Source of the DNA: Acidobacteriota bacterium
GTDB lineage: Bacteria; Acidobacteriota; Terriglobia; Bryobacterales; Bryobacteraceae
DNA: 38,288 nt
Reading direction: 5' to 3'
Assembly (NCBI GenBank): GCA_016213775.1
Contig: JACQZR010000295.1
Location: 1 to 38,288, forward strand
Part shown: positions 26,111 to 33,222 of the stretch, in pieces
How positions within the stretch are numbered: position 1 is the stretch's first letter
Layout: every line of letters starts with the position of its first letter
Notes under the pieces: model-generated
The model's database searches: none
Told to the model about the DNA's origin: nothing
Seen by the model: only the letters and a program-made list of their open reading frames with translations
Position numbers and translations under genes: made by a program

Positions 26111-26349
26111 TTCCGGTGCGATGCCCTGCGAGATGCTCTTGCGAACCCTGCGGGGACTTTGGATTCCGGTCCGGTCCCCTTCCCTTACGTCCCACCACGA
26201 AGCCTCTGTCCAACTCCACTCCGTCTGCGGGCACTGGCTGCCGGAATGCACGGTTTCACCACGTCACCCTTGGATTACCCGCACCTGTCCCCGCACAGCC
26301 TGAGATGCCACGGAAAGAAAAGAGCCGCGTGGTAATACCTTCCCGAGCT

Positions 26350-26478
26350 TCGCATCCTCAAAACCAGAAGGTGATGGTGGAACGGCCCCGGCGGCTTCCC
26401 ATTGAAGAAAGAATATGCCGCGCCACTAGCCGTTTCCTCATCAGTTTTCGAATGAGTGAAATGAAGGGAGATAAGACA
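26350..26478 (+). repeat. Shared leader block, copy B
   Basis: GCATCCTCAAAACCAGAAGG, GGTGGAACGGCCCCGGCGGC, ATGCCGCGCC, AGCCGTTTCC and GAAGGGAGATAAGACA align in order with copies at 22001-22128 and 27057-27180. It directly precedes the small frame at 26479. Confidence 0.55.
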
Positions 26479-26583
26479 ATGAAATCCAACAATGAAATGA
26501 CGATCCAGAACGCCAGCGGAAAGGCCGGCGCGCTCATCGGTCACCACAACGTGACGATGCTGCCCGGAACGCGGGTGGCGTAG
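26479..26583 (+). CDS. Possible 34-residue peptide downstream of the shared leader
   Basis: ATG at 26479 with AAGGGAG nine bases before it. The product begins MKSNNEMTIQNASGKAGALI and ends LPGTRVA. It has no signal peptide and no cysteine. The first 35 bases resemble the start of the broken frame at 22129. It may be a genuine small protein, or the front end of a gene whose remainder is lost. Nothing in the sequence points to a function. Confidence 0.4.
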   Translation: MKSNNEMTIQNASGKAGALIGHHNVTMLPGTRVA

Positions 26584-26654
26584 AGCCCGCTGCACGGTAC
26601 GGCCCCCCGATCCTGTCGCGCAGTTACATTCCCCTCAGTCCGTCTGGCGGCGAT

Positions 26655-26668
26655 GTCACATCTGTGAC
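26655..26668. promoter_or_regulatory. Perfect inverted repeat GTCACA-TC-TGTGAC
   Basis: A perfect 6+2+6 palindrome 11 bases before the ATG of the decayed sigma gene. The 15 bases ATCTGTGACAGAATC (26660-26674) recur exactly, in reverse orientation, at 29639-29653. It may be an operator or part of a conserved sigma-gene leader. Confidence 0.4.
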
Positions 26669-26679
26669 AGAATCATGCT

Positions 26680-27015
26680 ATGAACGAAGTGCTCTCGGTC
26701 ATGCAGCTTCTGGCTGCCTGGGGGCACGGCGTCCGGGCGGCTCTGGAGCGTTGGAGCCGCGGGTCCATCGGGGATTGCGGTCAATTGCCAGCGCCTACCT
26801 CCGGCGCGGTCGCGGTCTCGGCAACCAAACCCTCCAGCCCCCTGAGCCTATCAACGAAGCCTACCTCCGTCTCATCGATCAACCGCAACCGGTTCAATTC
26901 GAGAACCGCGCACACTTTTTCGGGATCTCCGCCCGCATCATGCGTTTTGTTCTGGTGGAAACACGCGCGGACGCGCCATGCGTCGAAACGTGGCGGCGAC
27001 GCATGTCCGGTCACG
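26680..27015 (+). pseudogene. Decayed ECF sigma-70 factor gene (TIGR02999-like)
   Basis: Three frame segments together resemble the front of acidobacterial ECF sigma factors. First frame from the ATG at 26680: MNEVLSVMQLLAAWGHGVRA. Second frame: SIASAYLRRGRG, then LQPPEPINEAYLRLIDQPQP and VQFENRAHFFGISARIMRFV, matching region 2 (NEAYLRLIDQ, W-NRAHFFGIAA-LMRRILVD). Back in the first frame: RHASKRGGDA and VTLDEAW. At least two frameshifts are needed, and region 4 is missing. TIGR02999 naming is from memory of the family pattern. Confidence 0.72.
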
Positions 27016-27056
27016 CTAGACGAGGCGTGGCTGATCGCGCCCCCTTCCGCCCTGCA

Positions 27057-27180
27057 TCCGCCTTCTGGAAGCTCGTGGTGGAACGTCCCCTGCCGGCGAC
27101 GGGAATCGTCTCAAGCAGATTCGCCGCACCGCAGCAGCCGTTTTCACCCGGTTTCCGAAGGAATTCATTGAAGGGAATGA
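27057..27180 (+). repeat. Shared leader block, copy C
   Basis: GCATCCGCCTTCTGGAAGCT, GTGGTGGAACGTCCCCTGCC, GATTCGCCGCACCGCAGCAG, CCGTTTTCACCCGG and TTGAAGGGAA align with copies A and B. It ends ~30 bases before the ATG at 27213. Read as protein, part gives IRRTAAAVFTRFPKEFIEG, so a lost coding origin is possible. Confidence 0.55.
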
Positions 27181-27212
27181 GCTTGAAGGAGATTCAAAAG
27201 GAGGACCTCCCC

Positions 27213-29186
27213 ATGCAATCCGTACGCCTCATCTTCCGATCAGCCGCGATCCTGCTGCTACCGTTTCTTTCCTGTCTCGCGCAGCAGGAAGAAACCACCG
27301 TCAACATCACCGAAACCGACCTTATCGAAACAACCGGCATCGTGCACACCAAGTGGGTGTTCACCTATAATCCCCCTCGCGCTTATGACCGCGTCAAGCG
27401 GTTGTACCCGAATCTGTACGTACTGTTTCGGGACTATGGTCCGGAGCGGTCCAGGCTGGAGATCAACAAAGATACATTGAAGATCGAATCCGACGACGCC
27501 AAGCGCATGATCACCTTCACCGCTGATGTCCTGGGCCATGTTGTGAGCCGCCGCAACCGCTGGCAGATTCCCCTGCAGCCCAACGAGCAACTGTTGACCC
27601 AGGACGGCAACAAGATCATCACCGCTCTCCAAACCAGCCAACCCGGCAACAAGATCAGCGTCATCTGCACCAGCGTGCTGCCAAAGGATGCGCAGAACAT
27701 CCGAGTCGATCAGCAAGCCCACATGATTACCTACACGCTGCCGAAGATGCCTGCCGCCGGTCCCATCGAGCAGCCGCAGGTGGACGTGAGCATCCGCAGC
27801 AAGAAAAGAATCATGTCCGCTCTCTACAAGATCTACGGAGACCCCGAAGCCGGAGATGGGGCGTATTGGGTTTCGAAAGCCATCTTCATGAACACCGGCA
27901 AATCCCCCATCTATAACGTGAAAATCACGAGCCGTCTCGGCGACATCGCGGAGTCGAACATCGCCGAGCCCTATTCGGAGATCGCCGCCGGAGGCTCGGT
28001 CGTGGACTGTTACTACCCAACCATCCAAGCCCGTGCGGCTCAATTCAAGACCATGAATCCGCTTCAGCTATTCGTCCGCTACGAGTATGAAGACGCCAGC
28101 GGCAAGGTGTACTTTGGGGAGACCACACGCCGCGTCGAGATGCTGGGAATCAACCAGTTCGAGTTCTCCAACCTCAACGACGAGGATCGCAGCGATAGCT
28201 GGTTCGATTACTTCAACAATGCGCCGTTGCTGTCCGCCTACGTCACAAAACTGGATGATGTGGTGAAGCAGTTCGCCGGTTACGTGAGCACGGCCTCCGG
28301 CGGCGCGGACGCCAATATCAGCAAGGAAGGCGCTGTCCGTTGGCTCGAGGCCGCTTACAACATGCAACTGATGAACAACGTCTCCTATCAGACTCCTTCC
28401 GGCTTCGTCACCAAGGACCGTTCCAGTGGGCAGGACATCAAATATCCGCGGGATGTCCTGCGCGACAAGGCCGGCACCTGTGTGGATCTCGCGATTACCT
28501 ATGCGGCATTGGCCGAGGCGGTGGGACTGCGCGCTTACCTGATGCTCGTCCCCGGCCACGCCTTCGCGGTAATCCGCCTACCTGGCGGCGATCTCATGCC
28601 GGTGGAGAACACGGGACTCGGAGGGGGCAACCAACGTATGACGTTTCAGCAAGCCGCCGAGGTGGGGCTCAAGAACCTTCAGAAATACTACGGCGACGGC
28701 GTCTATTACCTCGTGGATGTGCAGCATCAATTGTCGCTGGGGCGCGTACCAAACCCCGAGCTGCCAGCGGTGGGAAATGACTTTCTCGAGAAGAGTGGCA
28801 TTCGCCGATTGGAGGACATGAAGTTCTCCCGCGGCCCAAGTCAGGGGAACCCGGCTCAAGGAGTCGCGTTCCGGCTCGTACACGACCATTTCGGCAACAA
28901 CCTCTCCGCGTATTGCATCGGCAGACTTACGGTGTCGGGCGACTCAGCGGCTTTCATCGCCGAGAGCGCTACCGACGGCCGCATGGACCGGTTCCAATTC
29001 CGGAAATCGGAGATTGTCGAGGTGAAGAAGAACAGGATGCCGATGGGACAGTTTGGCAGAGTGATGCTGCCCGCCTTCCACGTTCGCTTCACGAACGGAG
29101 CCAACCTCAACTTCGCCCTGGTCAATGAGCAGGGGGCAGGATTGCTCGCCGACACGGTGATCCTGGCCCTGCAACCCGGCCACTGA
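27213..29186 (+). CDS. Exported transglutaminase-like protein
   Basis: 657 residues. The ATG at 27213 follows AAAAGGAGG and opens a signal peptide (MQSVRLIFRSAAILLLPFLSCLAQ). Residues about 25-330 are beta-rich with no family I can name. A transglutaminase-like (papain-fold) domain lies at about 370-500: Cys423 in DKAGTCVDLAITYAAL, His449 in LVPGHAF, and Glu465 in MPVENTG as the likely acidic member. This order, Cys-His-acid, is typical of bacterial transglutaminase-like cysteine peptidases, although the acid is more often Asp. The C-terminal ~130 residues are beta-rich (MDRFQFRKSEIVEVKKN). A role in processing or cross-linking envelope proteins is plausible but not shown. It lies downstream of a decayed sigma gene. 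Confidence 0.85.
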   Translation: MQSVRLIFRSAAILLLPFLSCLAQQEETTVNITETDLIETTGIVHTKWVFTYNPPRAYDRVKRLYPNLYVLFRDYGPERSRLEINKDTLKIESDDAKRMITFTADVLGHVVSRRNRWQIPLQPNEQLLTQDGNKIITALQTSQPGNKISVICTSVLPKDAQNIRVDQQAHMITYTLPKMPAAGPIEQPQVDVSIRSKKRIMSALYKIYGDPEAGDGAYWVSKAIFMNTGKSPIYNVKITSRLGDIAESNIAEPYSEIAAGGSVVDCYYPTIQARAAQFKTMNPLQLFVRYEYEDASGKVYFGETTRRVEMLGINQFEFSNLNDEDRSDSWFDYFNNAPLLSAYVTKLDDVVKQFAGYVSTASGGADANISKEGAVRWLEAAYNMQLMNNVSYQTPSGFVTKDRSSGQDIKYPRDVLRDKAGTCVDLAITYAALAEAVGLRAYLMLVPGHAFAVIRLPGGDLMPVENTGLGGGNQRMTFQQAAEVGLKNLQKYYGDGVYYLVDVQHQLSLGRVPNPELPAVGNDFLEKSGIRRLEDMKFSRGPSQGNPAQGVAFRLVHDHFGNNLSAYCIGRLTVSGDSAAFIAESATDGRMDRFQFRKSEIVEVKKNRMPMGQFGRVMLPAFHVRFTNGANLNFALVNEQGAGLLADTVILALQPGH

Positions 29187-29302
29187 CTGCAACTTGTCTG
29201 GCATCGGCATGCACGCTTAATCGGCTTGGCCAAAAAGGAGCGGTTGCGGGTGGCCGTGGGATGCAAGGATCGCAAGCGTGTCAAGGGGATTGTGTCAAGA
29301 AA

Positions 29303-29318
29303 CGCGCCGCAAGGCGCG
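29303..29318. terminator. Short hairpin with GCAA tetraloop
   Basis: CGCGCC and GGCGCG pair perfectly around GCAA, a GNRA loop. It is 117 bases after the transglutaminase gene and has no T run, so termination is only a possibility. Confidence 0.3.
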
Positions 29319-29466
29319 ATGATGCGCGAAAGATGAAGATAGAATCCTCCGAGATCGCCTGGCGCAAGGCCGCCCCCGTGATCCCCGATCTCGGATGAAG
29401 CTGCCCTATGCTCTTGAGACGGCACTCTCCTAAACCTGCTCTCCGTTCCGGACCGCGCCATCAGCT

Positions 29467-29556
29467 CCTGTTTTCGACTTGTCCTGGGACGGGCAAATGA
29501 TCGCGGTGAGCTTCGAGACAGTGGAATCCGACATCTGGGTCATGTTGTCGCGCTGA
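29467..29556 (+). pseudogene. C-terminal scrap of a TolB/WD40-like propeller protein
   Basis: The frame reads PVFDLSWDGQMIAVSF, then ETVESDIWVMLSR and a stop. This fits the last blade of TolB-like or kinase-linked propellers (FDLSPDGKxIAF, then SDIWVxDL). Nothing upstream continues the match. Confidence 0.45.
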
Positions 29557-29703
29557 GAAGAGCAGCAATCAACCACTTTCGTCCGGCAGACGGGCCGCTG
29601 TAAAGCAAGAAGATTTTGATACTTCATGGCGCGGTGTGGATTCTGTCACAGATCAGGTAATCCGCGCTCCTGTTCTGCATCCGCAAGGAATCAGGAGGCA
29701 AAC

Positions 29704-31926
29704 ATGAAACTCAATCGGTCTTTTTCTAAGCGGATGTCAGTCGCATTCTGCTCGCTGTTCACTGTTTTGCTGGCGCTGCCGGCGGCAGCAAGAGTTACCA
29801 CTCCCGTTGCCATGAGCATCAATGCCATGGACGAGATCAAACCGAACTCGCCCGCAACCGTAATCGTGGTTCTGGAAGCCCTTCAGGATGTACCAGCCGC
29901 CTACATGAAGCTCGCGGTGCCGGAGTCCAGTTGGGTTTTGAATGAAGGGTCTCCCTATTGGTCGGGAACCATGCGGGCCGGTGAGGTCGTGAAGCTCACG
30001 CTGACACTCGTCCCGAAGGTGGCAAACCCCGAGCCGGTCCGTGGCAGCGTCGAGGCGCCAGGATGGGAACCCACCCAATCCATGCTCACCAGGGCGCCAC
30101 TCAAACCCGAGCCGGAGCAGGGTCCCTCGGCCAGCAAGGGATCCAGACCGGCGGAACGATCCGCAACAGCAAATGTAATCGCCACGGGCCAGTGCTTCTA
30201 CACGGAGAACGAACCCGTCGGCCTTCGCTTTGCCAAAGTCGAGCTTCGGGACGATGATTCGGGGGAGTTCAAAGCGGACGATTTCTGCGGTTCCGGAATG
30301 ACCAACGTCAACGGATACTTTCAAATTTCTGGCTCTTGCGGCGACCCGTTCCGGGACCTCCCCGACTACTTCGCGACGATCGTGATGAACAACAACACCC
30401 TGGAGATCAAGCCCAACGATTTCTTTGCAGGGACCTACACTTGGAGGCGTGGATACAAAGAGAACTTCCCAGGCGGGAATCTGGACTTTGGGTCACTGGA
30501 TTTGGGAAGTGCCACGCATACTGGGCGCAATGTCCTCCACATTCACAATCTCATCATGCAAGCGTGGGAATACATGGCAGGGTTGGGTGAGGGTGTCCCC
30601 AAAGTTCTCGTCGAGTACCCCGCCGCGAGCCTTGCCTACATTCCCGGCACTTGGCCTCTCGTCTCACGGATCTACATCCCCCAAGATTTCGAAGACGGGC
30701 AGGTTCTGGAGATGTTCGCGAATCACGTGTGGTATTCCATCGTTCGCACCAGCGCTGACAGCGGCACGATTCAGTCCTGGGCGCGATTTCACTCCGCGGC
30801 CATGCTTCAAGCGTTCGGCCGCCCGTTGGGCAGCTACAACGTCGAAACTCACCAGGACAATTACGGCAACGACCTCGCTCCCAATATTCTCTGGGATCTC
30901 TTCGATAGCGGCGATGACGACCAGCACGGCGAAGGCGCCGGCGCACGGGACGCCGTATCGATCCCGTTCAATGTGCTTTGGGACGTGGTCCGCCATCCGC
31001 TGTCCTACTCCGGCCAGTACGGATTTGAGACTTTCCTGCAGCATCTCTGGCAAAAGCAGCCCGCGTTGAAGAACCTGGTGATCGAAGTGTGCCGAGAGCA
31101 TCACCGGATGTATCCCTTGCCGGACCTGTTGGTGAGTGCTCCGGCCGTCTCCCAGACAGCGGTGACTCCAGGAGGGCAGCTCACTCTCACACCCAGCACC
31201 GTTTCGAACATCACTCCAGGGACAACATGGGGCCGGCCCTTTACTGTCAGGTACAGGCTTTCCGGCCCGACCTTAGTCACGCTGGTGGACTTTGGGGTGT
31301 CTCCCGTATACTCGTCCGGCAACTCCACCATTCAGGCCCTCTACGGCACGCCCCAAATCACTGTGCCCGAATCCACCCCGGAAGGAACTTACTACCTGGA
31401 GACGTGCGCCGATGTAACGGGGCAGGTCCCCGAGGAGAATGAAAACAACAACTGTGCCAAGACGGCTAGTCCCATCACGGTCCGCTATTTGAGGTACCCC
31501 GTTACCTTGCAGACGGTGAATGGCAGATACCTCACCGCTGTCGGCGGCGGCGGCTTGATCGACGACGTGATCCATTCGGATGCCACTGCCGTCGGAGATT
31601 GGGAGCGGTTCACGCTCGTTCAACTCGCCACTGGCCAGTGCGCAGTGCGGACGGTGAATGGCAGATACCTCACCGCAATGGGCGGCGGCGGTAGAATCTA
31701 CGACGTGATTCATTCCGACGCGACGGCAATTAACGCCTGGGAGAAGTTCGCGTTGTCACCACTGGGCGGCGGCAAATATGGAGTGCAGACGCTCAACGGC
31801 AATTACCTCACTGCCGTCGGCGGCGGTGGACGGCTCGATGACGTAATCCATTCCGACGCGACGGCCATTGGCTCATGGGAGACGTTCACAATTGGGGGGC
31901 TGCCAAGCGGAGCGTGCCAGAAGTGA
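29704..31926 (+). CDS. Exported metallopeptidase-like protein without zinc motif; CARDB and fascin-like domains
   Basis: 740 residues. ATG at 29704 with AGGAGG upstream and a signal peptide (to about LLALPAAA). The architecture parallels the protein at 17569-19974: Ig-like domain (about 31-125, ARVTTPVAMSIN), linker, transthyretin-like domain (about 155-240), peptidase-like core, CARDB (471-592) and three fascin-like repeats (597-740, e.g. NGRYLTAVGGGGLIDDVIHS). Where the homologue has HEYGH, this protein has EMFAN (336-340), and the TEGFPNFF segment is replaced by WARFHSAAM. Distant landmarks such as ILWDLFDSGDDDQH and CREHHRMYPLPDL are kept, so the fold is retained while zinc catalysis is almost certainly lost. 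Confidence 0.85.
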   Translation: MKLNRSFSKRMSVAFCSLFTVLLALPAAARVTTPVAMSINAMDEIKPNSPATVIVVLEALQDVPAAYMKLAVPESSWVLNEGSPYWSGTMRAGEVVKLTLTLVPKVANPEPVRGSVEAPGWEPTQSMLTRAPLKPEPEQGPSASKGSRPAERSATANVIATGQCFYTENEPVGLRFAKVELRDDDSGEFKADDFCGSGMTNVNGYFQISGSCGDPFRDLPDYFATIVMNNNTLEIKPNDFFAGTYTWRRGYKENFPGGNLDFGSLDLGSATHTGRNVLHIHNLIMQAWEYMAGLGEGVPKVLVEYPAASLAYIPGTWPLVSRIYIPQDFEDGQVLEMFANHVWYSIVRTSADSGTIQSWARFHSAAMLQAFGRPLGSYNVETHQDNYGNDLAPNILWDLFDSGDDDQHGEGAGARDAVSIPFNVLWDVVRHPLSYSGQYGFETFLQHLWQKQPALKNLVIEVCREHHRMYPLPDLLVSAPAVSQTAVTPGGQLTLTPSTVSNITPGTTWGRPFTVRYRLSGPTLVTLVDFGVSPVYSSGNSTIQALYGTPQITVPESTPEGTYYLETCADVTGQVPEENENNNCAKTASPITVRYLRYPVTLQTVNGRYLTAVGGGGLIDDVIHSDATAVGDWERFTLVQLATGQCAVRTVNGRYLTAMGGGGRIYDVIHSDATAINAWEKFALSPLGGGKYGVQTLNGNYLTAVGGGGRLDDVIHSDATAIGSWETFTIGGLPSGACQK

Positions 31927-31988
31927 GCCGCCGCTGTGGCGGAAGAAGCGCGGCGGGATTGCTTCGGGGATGGCTTTGGGACTGACCC

Positions 31989-32016
31989 TTGTGTTGCGGA
32001 GATGATCCTATATAAT
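31989..32016 (+). promoter_or_regulatory. Sigma-70-type promoter of the sigma-like gene
   Basis: TTGTGT (31989-31994), 16 bases, TATAAT (32011-32016), 54 bases before the ATG at 32071. A duplicate with TTGCAT, 16 bases and TATAAT is present at 22498-22525, followed by the same GAGGGGCGGATTGGAG leader. Confidence 0.65.
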
Positions 32017-32070
32017 TGAGCATACAATCACTGGGTTTGTGAGACCGAGGGGCGGATTGGAGTGGACTTG

Positions 32071-33129
32071 ATGCCGATTGCCCCAAGGGAACCTTCACAA
32101 CCCGATCCTGTCCTGATCTCGTTTCTCCAGACTGACAACGAGGCCGAAGCCGAGCATCATCTGGACGACTTGATTACCGGACAAGCCAGTCAGCTTATCC
32201 GGAAAGTGGTCCGGCACCGGCTGTTCGATGCTTCCCGCGAAGATATCGAAGATACAGCCGGCGAAGCGCTGCTTGGCGTACTCAAGCGGCTACGGGATTT
32301 GCGAAGCCACAAAGGCGATGAACCGATCGCCGATTTCCGCGGGTATGTGTCCGCCGCAGCCTGCCGCGCTTGTGACTTCCACATCCGCAAGAAGCATCCG
32401 CAACGCTGGAGTTTACAGAACCGCTTGCGATATCTGCTCACGCATCAGAGCGGCTTCGCCTTGTGGGAGACGGCGAATGGCGCCTGGGTTGCCGGTTTTG
32501 TCCCATGGAGCGGACGGGAAAAGGGGGCGGACGGCAAATGCACTCTATTGGAGACCAATCCCGCCGAAGTGGAAAGGCAGTTGCGCGGGGACCATAAAGC
32601 CGACTTGAGAGAACCGCTGTCGCTGTTGCAGGCCTTGTTCCGTTGGGCAGGCGAACCTCTCGAGTTCCATCGTCTGGTGAATGCCGTCGCCCATTTCTGG
32701 GGGATTCAGGACCGGCAGGCTTCCCTGGAGCCTCGATCCAACGGCGAAGCCGATCCCAAGGATCGCCTCGCGGATCCGGCCATCGACGTGTCAACCCGGC
32801 TGGCCCAACGGCAGTTTGTGGAGCGCATGTGGAAAGAAATCCTCGAACTACAGCCGCGGCAACGTGTTGCGGTCTTGTTGAATCTCAAGGACGGAGACGG
32901 GGCGAGCGCTATCGAGCTGTTTCCCATGACTGGGGTCGCTTTCCTGCCGGATATCGCCGCGGCTGTAGGATTTCCTGTGGACGAGTTCGCGCGGCTCTGG
33001 GTGGATCTGCCACTCGACGATGCAGTCATCGGTCAGCGCCTGGGGATCACCCGGCAGCAAGTGATTAACTTGCGCAAGTGCGCCCGAGAGCGGTTGGCGC
33101 GGCGATTTCAAGACCGGGGGCTTGTGTGA
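32071..33129 (+). CDS. Divergent sigma-70-like factor with long inter-region linker
   Basis: 352 residues from the ATG at 32071, eight bases after GGAG. An in-frame GTG at 32062 and the TTG at 32068 are alternatives; the duplicate at 22579 starts at the position of the TTG. Residues about 30-125 resemble sigma region 2 (DIEDTAGEALLGVLKRLRDL, then FRGYVSAAACRACDFHIRKK). A ~130-residue segment follows (about 130-260) that ordinary ECF factors lack. The C-terminal ~90 residues (LELQPRQRVAVLLNLKD, LPLDDAVIGQRLGITRQQVI and NLRKCARERLARRF) look like region 4 with a helix-turn-helix. Predicted to direct RNA polymerase to specific promoters. The anti-sigma-like gene follows after 93 bases, the usual arrangement. 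Confidence 0.72.
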   Translation: MPIAPREPSQPDPVLISFLQTDNEAEAEHHLDDLITGQASQLIRKVVRHRLFDASREDIEDTAGEALLGVLKRLRDLRSHKGDEPIADFRGYVSAAACRACDFHIRKKHPQRWSLQNRLRYLLTHQSGFALWETANGAWVAGFVPWSGREKGADGKCTLLETNPAEVERQLRGDHKADLREPLSLLQALFRWAGEPLEFHRLVNAVAHFWGIQDRQASLEPRSNGEADPKDRLADPAIDVSTRLAQRQFVERMWKEILELQPRQRVAVLLNLKDGDGASAIELFPMTGVAFLPDIAAAVGFPVDEFARLWVDLPLDDAVIGQRLGITRQQVINLRKCARERLARRFQDRGLV

Positions 33130-33180
33130 AACTTTTTTTCACGGTGATGGTAATTCGCGGCAGATTGCGGCATCCTAACC
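33130..33180 (+). promoter_or_regulatory. Possible promoter or hairpin between sigma and anti-sigma genes
   Basis: GTGAAACTTTTTTTCAC just after the sigma stop codon can fold (GTGAAA with TTTCAC) and has a T run, so it may be an attenuator. The GAAACTTT core could also serve as an ECF-type -35 element. The sequence does not decide between these. Confidence 0.3.
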
Positions 33181-33222
33181 TTCCGGAGCAGGACCGGCCG
33201 CGGGCTGGCCGCTGGTGACGCC

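Larger units (their letters stand above)
25828..26478. other. Intergenic region with two repeat blocks; no intact gene
   Basis: 651 bases. It contains the right copy of the flanking repeat (25921-26110), a small inverted repeat ACTACCG/CGGTAGT (26032-26058), and leader copy B (26350-26478). Frames of 70-155 codons cross 26070-26580 on the plus strand, but none has a ribosome site or recognisable content. Confidence 0.5.
26584..27212. other. Region holding a decayed sigma-factor gene and leader copy C
   Basis: 629 bases before the transglutaminase-like gene. It holds a palindrome (26655-26668), the broken sigma gene (26680-27015) and leader copy C (27057-27180). One plus-strand frame from 26664 is open through to the downstream gene, but it crosses the sigma remnant out of frame, so it is not a real extension. 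Confidence 0.6.
29187..29703. other. Intergenic region with a TolB/WD40-like scrap and a GNRA hairpin
   Basis: 517 bases. It contains a hairpin CGCGCC-GCAA-GGCGCG (29303-29318), a short decayed coding fragment (29467-29556) and a 15-base reverse copy of the sigma-gene leader (29639-29653). A minus-strand frame from an ATG at 29627 (65 residues) starts 11 bases from that leader copy and might be a scrap of another sigma gene, but its protein is not recognisable. Confidence 0.5.

Noticed and set aside
26664-27212. N-terminal extension of the transglutaminase-like protein (183 codons)
   Set aside because: The extension runs through a frameshifted sigma-factor remnant and a repeated leader block; ATG 27213 has the ribosome site and signal peptide.
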